Source: Prevotella sp.
GTDB taxonomy: Bacteria > Bacteroidota > Bacteroidia > Bacteroidales > Bacteroidaceae
Assembly (NCBI GenBank): GCA_017412705.1
Contig: JAFPWS010000059.1
Span: forward strand, 83,660 to 147,659
DNA: 64,000 bases
Reading direction: 5' to 3'
Below, piece by piece: positions 16,298 through 23,403 of the stretch (the stretch's first letter is position 1; the number at the start of each line of letters is the position of its first letter). Both the position numbers and the translations under genes were made by a program. The notes under the pieces are model-generated. The model was not told where the DNA came from, searched no databases, and was given only the letters and a program-made list of their open reading frames with translations.

Positions 16298-17518
16298 TCA
16301 GGCCAGACAGAAATCCAGGTCCTTGGTAATCTGCTCCTTGTCGAGGTGCTGTCCGATGAAGACGAGCTTCTGCATGCGGTCGCCGTACTGGTCGTCCCAG
16401 TCCTTACGCAGCTGGGGGTTCATGGCCATCATGTTGGCCAGCTCGTCATTGGGCATGGTGGCGTACCACTGGCCGGCATTGCGCAGCGACACCTGGCGGC
16501 CTGCCTGCTCGAAGACGTAGCAGACGTCCTCCTCGCCCTTGAAGTAGCAGACGCCCTTGGCACGGATGACGCTCTTGGGCCACTTGCGGGCCACGAACTC
16601 GTCGAAGAGGCTGAGGTTCAGCGGTCGGCGGGCGTAGTAGACGAAGGTGCCGATGCCATATTCCTCGGCCTCGCCCTCGTCGTGATGGTGGTGGTGATGC
16701 TCATGGTCATGGTGGTGGTGATGGTGGTCGTCGTCATCGTCGTGATGATGGTGATGGTGGTCGTCGTCATCGTCGTCATCGTCGTGGTCCCCCTCCAACT
16801 CCTGAATCCAGGCGGCAGAGGTGGCCACCTCCTCGAAGTTGAACTTCTCGGTGTTGACCAGCTTCTCCATCGGGACGTCGCAATAGTCGCACTCTATGAT
16901 GTCGGCCTTGGGCTGGATGGCACGGATAATGCGGCGCACCTCGGCCAGCTCATCCCCGGACACCTCGGAGGCCTTGTTCAGCAAGATGGTGTTGCAGAAC
17001 TCAATCTGCTGGATGACCAGGTTCTCGATGTCCTCCTCGTCGATGTCCTTGCGCAGCAGGTCGTTGCCGCCCTTGAACTCGTCGCGCATACGCAGGGCGT
17101 CGACGACGGTGACGATGCTGTCGAGCATCAGGTAGCCGTCCTTGACATACTCCGGTCCTAACGAGGGGATGCCGACGATGGTCTGTGCAATGGGGCCCGG
17201 CTCGCAGATGCCGCTGGCCTCGATGACGATGTAGTCGAAGCGGTGCATGGCGAGGATGTCCTGCAGCTGCTTGACGAGGTCCATCTTCAGCGTACAGCAG
17301 ATGCAACCGTTCTGCAGGGCCACGAGCGAGTCGTCCTGCTGGCCTACGACACCACCCTTCTCAATGAGGTCGGCGTCGATGTTCACCTCGCCGATGTCGT
17401 TGACGATGACGGCAAACTTGATGCCCTGCCGGTTCTGCAGGATACGGTTCAGCAGGGTGGTCTTACCGCTGCCTAAGTAACCCGTAAGCAGCAGGACGGG
17501 AATGTTCTTGATAGTCAT
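16298..17518 (-). CDS. CobW/COG0523-family GTPase with a His/Asp-rich metal-binding loop
   Basis: 406 residues from the ATG at 17518; the upstream extension crosses the promoter. Walker A GYLGSGKTT, the family-specific GCICC metal motif (about residue 66) and a C-terminal CobW domain (FVYYARRPLNL onward) are present. Between the GTPase and the C-terminal domain is a run of about 45 residues that is almost only Asp and His, typical of zinc or nickel storage loops in this family. Members insert or deliver metals to client proteins (zinc, cobalt or iron). No Zur box or client gene is obvious here, so the metal is inferred only from the His-rich loop. The gene has its own perfect promoter and is divergent from pgk. 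Confidence 0.92.
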   Translation of the reverse strand: MTIKNIPVLLLTGYLGSGKTTLLNRILQNRQGIKFAVIVNDIGEVNIDADLIEKGGVVGQQDDSLVALQNGCICCTLKMDLVKQLQDILAMHRFDYIVIEASGICEPGPIAQTIVGIPSLGPEYVKDGYLMLDSIVTVVDALRMRDEFKGGNDLLRKDIDEEDIENLVIQQIEFCNTILLNKASEVSGDELAEVRRIIRAIQPKADIIECDYCDVPMEKLVNTEKFNFEEVATSAAWIQELEGDHDDDDDDDDHHHHHHDDDDDHHHHHHDHEHHHHHHDEGEAEEYGIGTFVYYARRPLNLSLFDEFVARKWPKSVIRAKGVCYFKGEEDVCYVFEQAGRQVSLRNAGQWYATMPNDELANMMAMNPQLRKDWDDQYGDRMQKLVFIGQHLDKEQITKDLDFCLA

Positions 17519-17549
17519 ACCGAATGTTCTCCTTATTGTTTTTGGCGTG

Positions 17550-17581
17550 CAAAGGTACAAGTTTTCCGCGACTTTTGCAAA
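17550..17581 (-). promoter_or_regulatory. Promoter of the CobW gene
   Basis: On the minus strand: TTTG (17578-17581), 20-base spacer, TACCTTTG (17550-17557); leader about 25 bases. Confidence 0.8.
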
Positions 17582-17624
17582 CTCAGCCTTACATTATTAA
17601 ATATACTTAGCAAAAAAACGCTAA

Positions 17625-17659
17625 ATGTTCCATGTTACGTGTTCAACGTTCGATGTTTT
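17625..17659 (+). repeat. Heptamer tract ATGTTCC/ATGTTAC/GTGTTCA/ACGTTCG/ATGTTTT
   Basis: Five consecutive 7-base units lie immediately upstream of the pgk -7 box, where the -33 element would be. Confidence 0.65.
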
Positions 17660-17663
17660 TTCG

Positions 17664-17671
17664 TATCTTTG
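17664..17671 (+). promoter_or_regulatory. -7 element of pgk
   Basis: TATCTTTG at 17664-17671 with a leader of about 43 bases. The -33 region is replaced by the heptamer tract. Confidence 0.7.
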
Positions 17672-17720
17672 CACAAGCTTTGAACGAACATTTCTTTTAT
17701 CAAATAACAACAAAAGCATT

Positions 17721-18992
17721 ATGACTATCAACGAAATGAACTTTGCCGGTAAGAAGGCAATCGTACGTGTAGACTTCAACGTACCCTTAGACGAGAATGG
17801 TAAGATAACCGACGACACCCGCATCCGCGGTGCGCTGCCCACGCTGAAGAAGATTCTGGCCGACGGCGGTGCCACGATCATCATGTCGCACATGGGCAAG
17901 CCCAAAGGAAAGGTGGACATGAAGAAGTCATTAGGTCAGATTCGCGAGGCTGTCGAGAAGGCACTGGGTGTTCCCGTGGCTTTCGCTCCCGACTGCGCCA
18001 AGGCTCAGGACGCTGCCAAGGCCCTGAAGATGGGCGAGGCCCTGCTGTTGGAGAACCTGCGCTTCTATCCCGAGGAAGAGGGCAAGCCCGTAGGCGTCGA
18101 GAAGGGTACCCCCGAATACGACGAGGCCAAGAAGGCCATGAAGGCCAGCCAGAAGGAGTTCGCCAAGACATTAGCTTCTTACGCCGACTGCTACGTGATG
18201 GATGCCTTCGGTACCGCCCACCGCAAGCACGCCTCTACGGCTGTCATCGCCGACTACTTCGACGCCGACAACAAGATGCTCGGTCTGCTGATGGAGAAGG
18301 AGGTACAGGCTGTCGACAATGTCCTGTCGAACATTAAGCGCCCCTTCGTGGCCATCATGGGTGGTTCGAAGGTATCTTCTAAGATTGGCATCATCGAGAA
18401 CCTGCTCGGCAAGGTGGACAAGCTCATCCTCTGCGGTGGCATGACCTACACCTTCGCAAAGGCTCACGACGGCGAGATTGGCAACTCCATCGTCGAGATG
18501 GACAAGCTGGACGTTGCCCTGGGTGTCGAGGCTCTGGCCAAGAAGAATGGCGTAGAGCTCGTGCTTGGCTCTGACTGCACAGCAACCAACGGTCTCGACT
18601 TCGGTACCATGACTGTTAAGCCTGGCTCAGAGATTATCAACTGCCCCAGCAATAAGGTTCCCGCTGGTTTCGAGGGTGTTGATGCTGGTCCTGAGAGCCA
18701 GAAGGCATTTGCCGAGGCTATTAAGGGTGCCAAGACCATCCTGTGGAACGGTCCTGCTGGCGTCTTCGAGTGCGACGACTTCACTGCTGGTAGCCGCGCT
18801 ATCGGTGAGGCTATTGCCAAGGCTACTGCTGAGGGTGCTTTCTCACTGATCGGTGGTGGTGACTCTGTAGCTTGTGTCAACAAGTTCGGTCTGGCCGACA
18901 AGGTGAGCTACATCTCCACTGGCGGCGGTGCCCTGCTCGAGGCTATCGAAGGTAAGGTGCTGCCTGGCGTAGCAGCTATCAAAGGAGAATAA
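17721..18992 (+). CDS. pgk: Phosphoglycerate kinase
   Basis: 423 residues, normal length. This glycolytic enzyme transfers phosphate from 1,3-bisphosphoglycerate to ADP in the cytoplasm. The signature [12 protein letters not shown] is near residue 15, the [19 protein letters not shown] substrate loop ([13 protein letters not shown]) near 115, and the C-terminal nucleotide-binding motif [13 protein letters not shown] near 375. The start at 17721 follows the -7 box by 50 bases. Codon use is strongly biased toward a few codons, in keeping with high expression. Confidence 0.98.
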   Translation: MTINEMNFAGKKAIVRVDFNVPLDENGKITDDTRIRGALPTLKKILADGGATIIMSHMGKPKGKVDMKKSLGQIREAVEKALGVPVAFAPDCAKAQDAAKALKMGEALLLENLRFYPEEEGKPVGVEKGTPEYDEAKKAMKASQKEFAKTLASYADCYVMDAFGTAHRKHASTAVIADYFDADNKMLGLLMEKEVQAVDNVLSNIKRPFVAIMGGSKVSSKIGIIENLLGKVDKLILCGGMTYTFAKAHDGEIGNSIVEMDKLDVALGVEALAKKNGVELVLGSDCTATNGLDFGTMTVKPGSEIINCPSNKVPAGFEGVDAGPESQKAFAEAIKGAKTILWNGPAGVFECDDFTAGSRAIGEAIAKATAEGAFSLIGGGDSVACVNKFGLADKVSYISTGGGALLEAIEGKVLPGVAAIKGE

Positions 18993-19033
18993 TCCTTTGT
19001 AAAGTGCATAGAATGCAACTTTAAAAGTGAATA

Positions 19034-19948
19034 ATGAAGACATTTTATATCACAATCATGGTGGCCGCAATGCTTTCAGCATGCGGCCATCGTGCTTCTC
19101 AGCAGAATGCTGAAGGCGCTGTAGAATCAGAGAACTCAGAACTCTCCAAGGGTGCTGAGTTTACTACTGACAGCATTGGACTGGAGCGCGAAGACTCCAT
19201 GGTCAGCATCAAGGTCAGCATCGACTGGCCCACAGGTAGCAACCAGCCACTGGTGAGCAATATTCGCCAATACATCTGCGAGGAGCTCGCCACTAGCATC
19301 GACCAGGAGAGCAAGCCTGAGGTAAAGCTTTTCGACGATGGCAAGACCGCTGTCGAGGCAACGGTGAAGAGGCAGTACGACGACCTGGCAGGCATGTGGA
19401 AGGAGTCGAAGGAGAACGGTATGCCTATGGACATGACCTACTCGTACTTCCTGCATGTCTTCAAGATGGAGGAGACAGAGCGTTACATCACCTATCTGAG
19501 TAAATCGGAAGGATTCCTGGGTGGCGCCCACGGCTATGCCACCGCAACGGGCATCACGTTCAGCAAAAAAGACGGCAGGCGCATTGGCTACCAGACGGAG
19601 TACAACCGCGAGAAGGATACCTTTGAGATGAAATACCAGACGCTGTTCAGCAATCCCAAGGCCGACGGGCTGGCACAGCTGATCAAGGAAGGCGTGCGCA
19701 GCTATTTCCAGGAGTTTGACACGGAGGAAACTACTGACGAGCAGCTGAAGGACATGCTTATCGGGGTAGACGACATCAACAAGATTCCCCTTCCCGTCAA
19801 TTCGCCCCTCTTCACAAAGGAAGGCCTCAGCTTCACCTATCAGCAGTACGAGATTGCCCCCTATGCAGCAGGGATGATCAACTTTGACATCCCCTACGAA
19901 AAGGTCAAGCCCTTCCTGACAGAAGAGGCCGCTGACATGATAAAATAA
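19034..19948 (+). CDS. DUF3298-domain lipoprotein (RsiV-like)
   Basis: 304 residues. The N-terminus MKTFYITIMVAAMLSACGH is a lipoprotein signal. The C-terminal 90 residues show the DUF3298 pattern (LSFTYQQYEIAPYAAGMINFDIPYE...FLTEE), preceded by a DUF4163-like segment (YLSKSEGFLGGAHGYA). This pair of domains occurs in envelope proteins, including the lysozyme-sensing anti-sigma factor RsiV; here there is no transmembrane anti-sigma part, so an envelope-located, possibly glycan- or lysozyme-binding role is only an inference. It lies 41 bases after pgk and may share its transcript. Confidence 0.8.
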   Translation: MKTFYITIMVAAMLSACGHRASQQNAEGAVESENSELSKGAEFTTDSIGLEREDSMVSIKVSIDWPTGSNQPLVSNIRQYICEELATSIDQESKPEVKLFDDGKTAVEATVKRQYDDLAGMWKESKENGMPMDMTYSYFLHVFKMEETERYITYLSKSEGFLGGAHGYATATGITFSKKDGRRIGYQTEYNREKDTFEMKYQTLFSNPKADGLAQLIKEGVRSYFQEFDTEETTDEQLKDMLIGVDDINKIPLPVNSPLFTKEGLSFTYQQYEIAPYAAGMINFDIPYEKVKPFLTEEAADMIK

Positions 19949-19949
19949 A

Positions 19950-19986
19950 TTGCAACGCCACACTCATACCTTCAGGTGTGAGAACG
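19950..19986. repeat. Copy of the GTGTGGCGTTGC-core element at a gene end
   Basis: Plus strand TTGCAACGCCACACTC followed by ATACCTTCAGGTGTGAG, that is, the core in inverse orientation with an attached hairpin. It starts right after the stop of the DUF3298 gene and may act as its terminator. Confidence 0.65.
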
Positions 19987-20036
19987 ATTACGTTTAATAT
20001 TTCATAATTCCCCGCTCACTATTCACAAATAATTCG

Positions 20037-20044
20037 TACCTTTG
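20037..20044 (+). promoter_or_regulatory. -7 element of the small orphan gene
   Basis: TACCTTTG at 20037-20044, 29 bases before the ATG at 20074. Confidence 0.65.
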
Positions 20045-20073
20045 CATCAGGAAACTATTTAAAACTAAAGAAT

Positions 20074-20322
20074 ATGAAGACATTTGTAATTGGAGACCGC
20101 ACCAAGGATGAGTACATCTCCGTATTAGACAGAGAGAACAAGAAACTCGAGTTCACCAACCACCTCGCATCAGCCAAGGAGTTCAGAGGCTTTGAAGACA
20201 CCAAGGCCGAGCTGAAGGCACTGCAGGAAGAGACGGGCTACTTCCAGGACCTGCAGGTGTACATCAAGGACGAGGACAACAAGGCCCACCGTCCTGACGA
20301 GCGCGACATGATGCCATGGTAA
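20074..20322 (+). CDS. Small conserved-looking hypothetical protein (82 aa)
   Basis: 82 residues, soluble, very acidic and lysine-rich (MKTFVIGDRTKDEYISVLDR, then FEDTKAELKALQEETGYF). It has its own -7 element, a normal start and genome-typical codon use, so it is probably real. No domain is recognised. It ends 22 bases before the aldo/keto reductase gene and could be the leading gene of that operon. Confidence 0.65.
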   Translation: MKTFVIGDRTKDEYISVLDRENKKLEFTNHLASAKEFRGFEDTKAELKALQEETGYFQDLQVYIKDEDNKAHRPDERDMMPW

Positions 20323-20344
20323 GAGACTAACCACCGTTCAGAAA

Positions 20345-21292
20345 ATGAACTATCGTCAATTAGGAAAGACAGGAATGAAGGTGTCGGAGCTGGGCTTCGG
20401 CGCCTCTTCTTTGGGTGGGGTATTCCACTCATTCAACGAGAACCGGGGCATCGACGCCGTCTTTGCCGCCGTAGATGCCGGCATCAACATCATCGACGTA
20501 TCGCCCTACTACGGCCACTACAAGGCCGAGACAGTATTAGGCAAGGCGCTGAAGGACATTCCCCGCGACAAGTTCTACCTGTCGACCAAGGTGGGTCGCT
20601 ACGGCAAGGACGGCGTGAACACGTGGGACTACTCGGCCCGTCGCGCCAAGGAGAGCGTCTACGAGAGCTTAGAGCGTCTGCACATCGACTATATCGACAT
20701 CATCAACGTGCACGACATCGAGTTCCAGGGACGCATGGAGGGCGGACTGCAGAAGGTCGTCGACGAGACCCTTCCCGCTCTGCACGAGCTGAAGAAGGAA
20801 GGCGTGGTGCGCCATGTGGGCATTACCGACCTGCAGTTAGAGAACCTGCGCTGGGTCATAGAGCATGCAGAGGTCGGCACCGTCGAGAGCGTGATGAACT
20901 TCTGCCACTACTGCCTGTGCGACGACAAGTTAGTGGACTTCATGGATTTCTTCGACGAGCGCGGCATCGGTGTGCTGTCGGCATCGCCCTTCTCCATGGG
21001 ATTGCTGACGGAGCGCGGCGTACCCGACTGGCATCCCGCTCCCAAGCCGTTGGTGGAGGCCTGTCGCCAGGCCGCCGAACACTGCAAGGCAAAGGGCTAC
21101 CCCATCGAGAAGCTGGCCATGCAGTTCGCTTGCTCCAATCCGCGTATTGCCTCGACCGTCTTCAGTACCACGCGTCCTGAAGCCATCAAGACGAACATCG
21201 CCTATATCGAGGAGCCAATGGACGAGCAGCTGGTCCGTGAAGTGCGCGACATCATCGGCGACCAGCAGCGCGTCAGCTGGGCGAACACGTGA
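20345..21292 (+). CDS. Aldo/keto reductase of the L-fucose/L-galactose dehydrogenase group
   Basis: 315 residues. Full AKR barrel with the catalytic tetrad in place: Asp and Tyr in IIDVSPYYGHY (about residues 54-63), Lys in LSTKVGRYG and His in INVHDIEF. The overall pattern (MNYRQLGKTGMKVSELGFGAS, NTWDYSARRAKESVYESLERL) fits the branch that oxidises L-fucose or L-galactose at C1 to the lactone. The next gene is a fuconolactonase-like amidohydrolase and the third is a zinc dehydrogenase, which supports an oxidative deoxyhexose/hexose pathway. The sugar itself is not fixed by sequence. Confidence 0.85.
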   Translation: MNYRQLGKTGMKVSELGFGASSLGGVFHSFNENRGIDAVFAAVDAGINIIDVSPYYGHYKAETVLGKALKDIPRDKFYLSTKVGRYGKDGVNTWDYSARRAKESVYESLERLHIDYIDIINVHDIEFQGRMEGGLQKVVDETLPALHELKKEGVVRHVGITDLQLENLRWVIEHAEVGTVESVMNFCHYCLCDDKLVDFMDFFDERGIGVLSASPFSMGLLTERGVPDWHPAPKPLVEACRQAAEHCKAKGYPIEKLAMQFACSNPRIASTVFSTTRPEAIKTNIAYIEEPMDEQLVREVRDIIGDQQRVSWANT

Positions 21293-21299
21293 TATCGAT

Positions 21300-21334
21300 A
21301 TAACGAAATATCGAAATATCGAAATATCGACACG
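21300..21334 (+). repeat. Short tandem repeat CGAAATAT
   Basis: Three or more copies of the 8-base unit CGAAATAT between the reductase and lactonase genes. A similar CGAAATATCG string is at the 3' end of the GH31 gene (35888-35897). Confidence 0.5.
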
Positions 21335-21340
21335 ACGACA

Positions 21341-22273
21341 ATGACGACAATAAAGACAATAAAGATTATCGACGCACATGCGCACCTGTGGCTCCAACAG
21401 GAGACGGTGGTGAACGGTCTGGCCATTCACCAGCACCCGTGGAACCGCAGCCGGTCGGAATTCCTGGGCAATCCCGACGTGCAGATGCTGCCACCGTTCA
21501 TGATTGACGGGAAGAACTCGGCAGAGGTGTTCCTCTCGAACATGGATTATGCGCAGGTCAGCGCGGCCGTCATCACGCAGGAGTTCATCGACGGCCTGCA
21601 GAACGAATACCTGGAAGAGGTCAGCCAGCGCTATCCCGACCGCTTCTTCTGCTTCGGCATGCCCGAATGGCGGAAGGAGGGGTATTACAACGAGGGAAGA
21701 ACCCTCATCCACAGAGGCTTTCGCGGGCTGAAGATTCCTGCAGCCCGTCTGCCGAAGGACTTCCTGGAGCAAGACGAGCTGCGGCGCCTGCTGCGGCTGA
21801 TGGAGGACAACGGCATCATCCTCGGCATCGAGCTGCACGACGGCGATGCGCAGACGGGCATGATGGAAGAGCTTGTCAGCGACTTCCCCCGCCTGAAGAT
21901 AGCCATCGGCCATTTCGGCATGGTGACACGCCCCGGCTGGCTGAGCCAGATACGACTGGCACGCCATGAGAATGTCTATGTGGAGAGTGGCGGCATCACG
22001 TGGCTCTTCAACGACGAGTTCTATCCCTTCCCCTCTGCCGTCAAGGCCATCAAGGAGGCTGCCGACGAGGTAGGCATGGAGAAGCTGATGTGGGGTTCGG
22101 ACTATCCGCGCACCATCACGGCTATCACCTACAAGATGTCGTATGACTTCGTCACCAAGTCAAAAGAACTGTCTGACGTGGAGAAGCAGCTCTTCCTTTG
22201 CGACAATGCCAAGCGGTTCTTCGGATTCGGAGAGTTGGCTGAACTGCCATACATAAAAAACATGAGCGAATAA
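21341..22273 (+). CDS. Amidohydrolase (L-fuconolactonase/COG3618-like)
   Basis: 310 residues. Amidohydro_2 fold with the H-x-H first motif (IIDAHAHLW), GIELHDGDAQ, IAIGHFGM and MWGSDYPRT. These positions match the sugar-lactone hydrolase group, unlike the E-x-H enzyme at 8222-9232. It would hydrolyse the aldonolactone made by the preceding reductase to the acid. It is 48 bases after the reductase and 11 bases before the dehydrogenase, in one operon. Confidence 0.82.
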   Translation: MTTIKTIKIIDAHAHLWLQQETVVNGLAIHQHPWNRSRSEFLGNPDVQMLPPFMIDGKNSAEVFLSNMDYAQVSAAVITQEFIDGLQNEYLEEVSQRYPDRFFCFGMPEWRKEGYYNEGRTLIHRGFRGLKIPAARLPKDFLEQDELRRLLRLMEDNGIILGIELHDGDAQTGMMEELVSDFPRLKIAIGHFGMVTRPGWLSQIRLARHENVYVESGGITWLFNDEFYPFPSAVKAIKEAADEVGMEKLMWGSDYPRTITAITYKMSYDFVTKSKELSDVEKQLFLCDNAKRFFGFGELAELPYIKNMSE

Positions 22274-22284
22274 ACAATAATGAG

Positions 22285-23301
22285 ATGAAAGCATTACAGA
22301 TTACAGAGCCACACGTGATGAAAGTGGTGGAGATGGACCATCCCAGTTGCGGTGCCAACGAAGTGTTATTGAAGATAGAATTTGTAGGATTCTGCGGTAG
22401 CGACCTGAACACCTATCGCGGCCTGAACGCGATGGCCAAGCCACACGTCATTCCCGGCCACGAGATTGGAGCCGAGATAGTAGGCATGGGTCCCGATGTG
22501 CCCACCAACCTGCGTAAGGGCATGAAGGTGACCGTCAATCCCTATACCAACTGCGGCGTATGCCCGGCCTGCCGCAGTCGCCGCTACAATGCCTGCGAGC
22601 ACAACGAGACGCTTGGTGTGCAGCGCGACGGTGCTATGCGTGAGTACATCGCCCTGCCCTGGCAGAAGATTATCCCCATCGGCGACATCACCACCGAGCA
22701 CGCAGCCCTGATAGAACCGATGAGCGTGGGCTTCCATGCTGTCAGTCGTGCCCAGGCTGTCGATACCGACGTCGTGATGATTATCGGTTGCGGCATGGTG
22801 GGCGTAGGCGCTGTCATTCGTTCGCTGCTGCGCGGCGCCAAGGTCATCGCCTGCGACGTGGACGACGAGAAGCTGGAGATTGTGAAGCGCCTCGGTGCCG
22901 ACTACACCATCAATACCGTCAAGGAGAATGTCCACGAGCGGCTGATGGAGATTACCGACTCGATGGGTCCCAACGTGGTCATCGAGGCGGTAGGCTCGCC
23001 TGCCACCTATCAGATGGCCGTCAACGAAGTCGCCTTCTGCGGACGCGTCATCTGCATCGGCTACTCGAAGAAGGACGTCGAGTTCACCACCAAGTATTTC
23101 GTACAGAAGGAACTTGACATCCGCGGCTCGCGCAACGCCCTGCCCGAGGACTTCGACGGCGTCATCCGCTACCTGAAGAAGTACAACCCGCCCTACGACG
23201 TGCTGACATCGGGCATCGTCACTCCCGAGCATGCAGAAGAAGCCATGAAGCAGTGGGATGCCAACCCCGGGAAGGTATTCAGAATCTTAGTGAAATTCTA
23301 A
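22285..23301 (+). CDS. Zinc-dependent medium-chain dehydrogenase (sugar-acid type)
   Basis: 338 residues. The catalytic zinc site GFCGSDLNTYRG and GHEIGAEIVG, the structural zinc lobe with four Cys (CGVCPACRSRRYNAC), and a Rossmann motif (IIGCGMVGVGAV) are present. It resembles the L-galactonate/idonate dehydrogenase (LgoD/RspB-like) branch, so it probably oxidises the aldonic acid made by the lactonase. It is the last gene of the three-gene operon, followed by a clear terminator. Confidence 0.85.
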   Translation: MKALQITEPHVMKVVEMDHPSCGANEVLLKIEFVGFCGSDLNTYRGLNAMAKPHVIPGHEIGAEIVGMGPDVPTNLRKGMKVTVNPYTNCGVCPACRSRRYNACEHNETLGVQRDGAMREYIALPWQKIIPIGDITTEHAALIEPMSVGFHAVSRAQAVDTDVVMIIGCGMVGVGAVIRSLLRGAKVIACDVDDEKLEIVKRLGADYTINTVKENVHERLMEITDSMGPNVVIEAVGSPATYQMAVNEVAFCGRVICIGYSKKDVEFTTKYFVQKELDIRGSRNALPEDFDGVIRYLKKYNPPYDVLTSGIVTPEHAEEAMKQWDANPGKVFRILVKF

Positions 23302-23321
23302 GGAACCAAGACTAATCAATT

Positions 23322-23354
23322 AAAAAAGCCTGCCAGAATACGGCAGGCTTTTAT
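23322..23354 (+). terminator. Terminator of the reductase-lactonase-dehydrogenase operon
   Basis: GCCTGCC (23328-23334) and GGCAGGC (23342-23348) with a 7-base loop, A-run before and T-run after. It can work in both directions. Confidence 0.85.
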
Positions 23355-23364
23355 GTTTCGCCAA

Positions 23365-23395
23365 GGAAGCCCGCCTGTTTTGCAGGCGGGCTTCC
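23365..23395 (-). terminator. Perfect 13-bp hairpin at the end of the EF-G2 gene
   Basis: GGAAGCCCGCCTG and CAGGCGGGCTTCC with loop TTTTG, just past the stop of the convergent EF-G2 gene. Confidence 0.8.
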
Positions 23396-23403
23396 TATAG
23401 GGA

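Noticed and set aside
16680-16790. Sequencing artefact in the GAT/GTG/GTC-rich run
   Set aside because: The run is in frame in a CobW protein, where Asp/His-rich loops are common, so it is kept as real.
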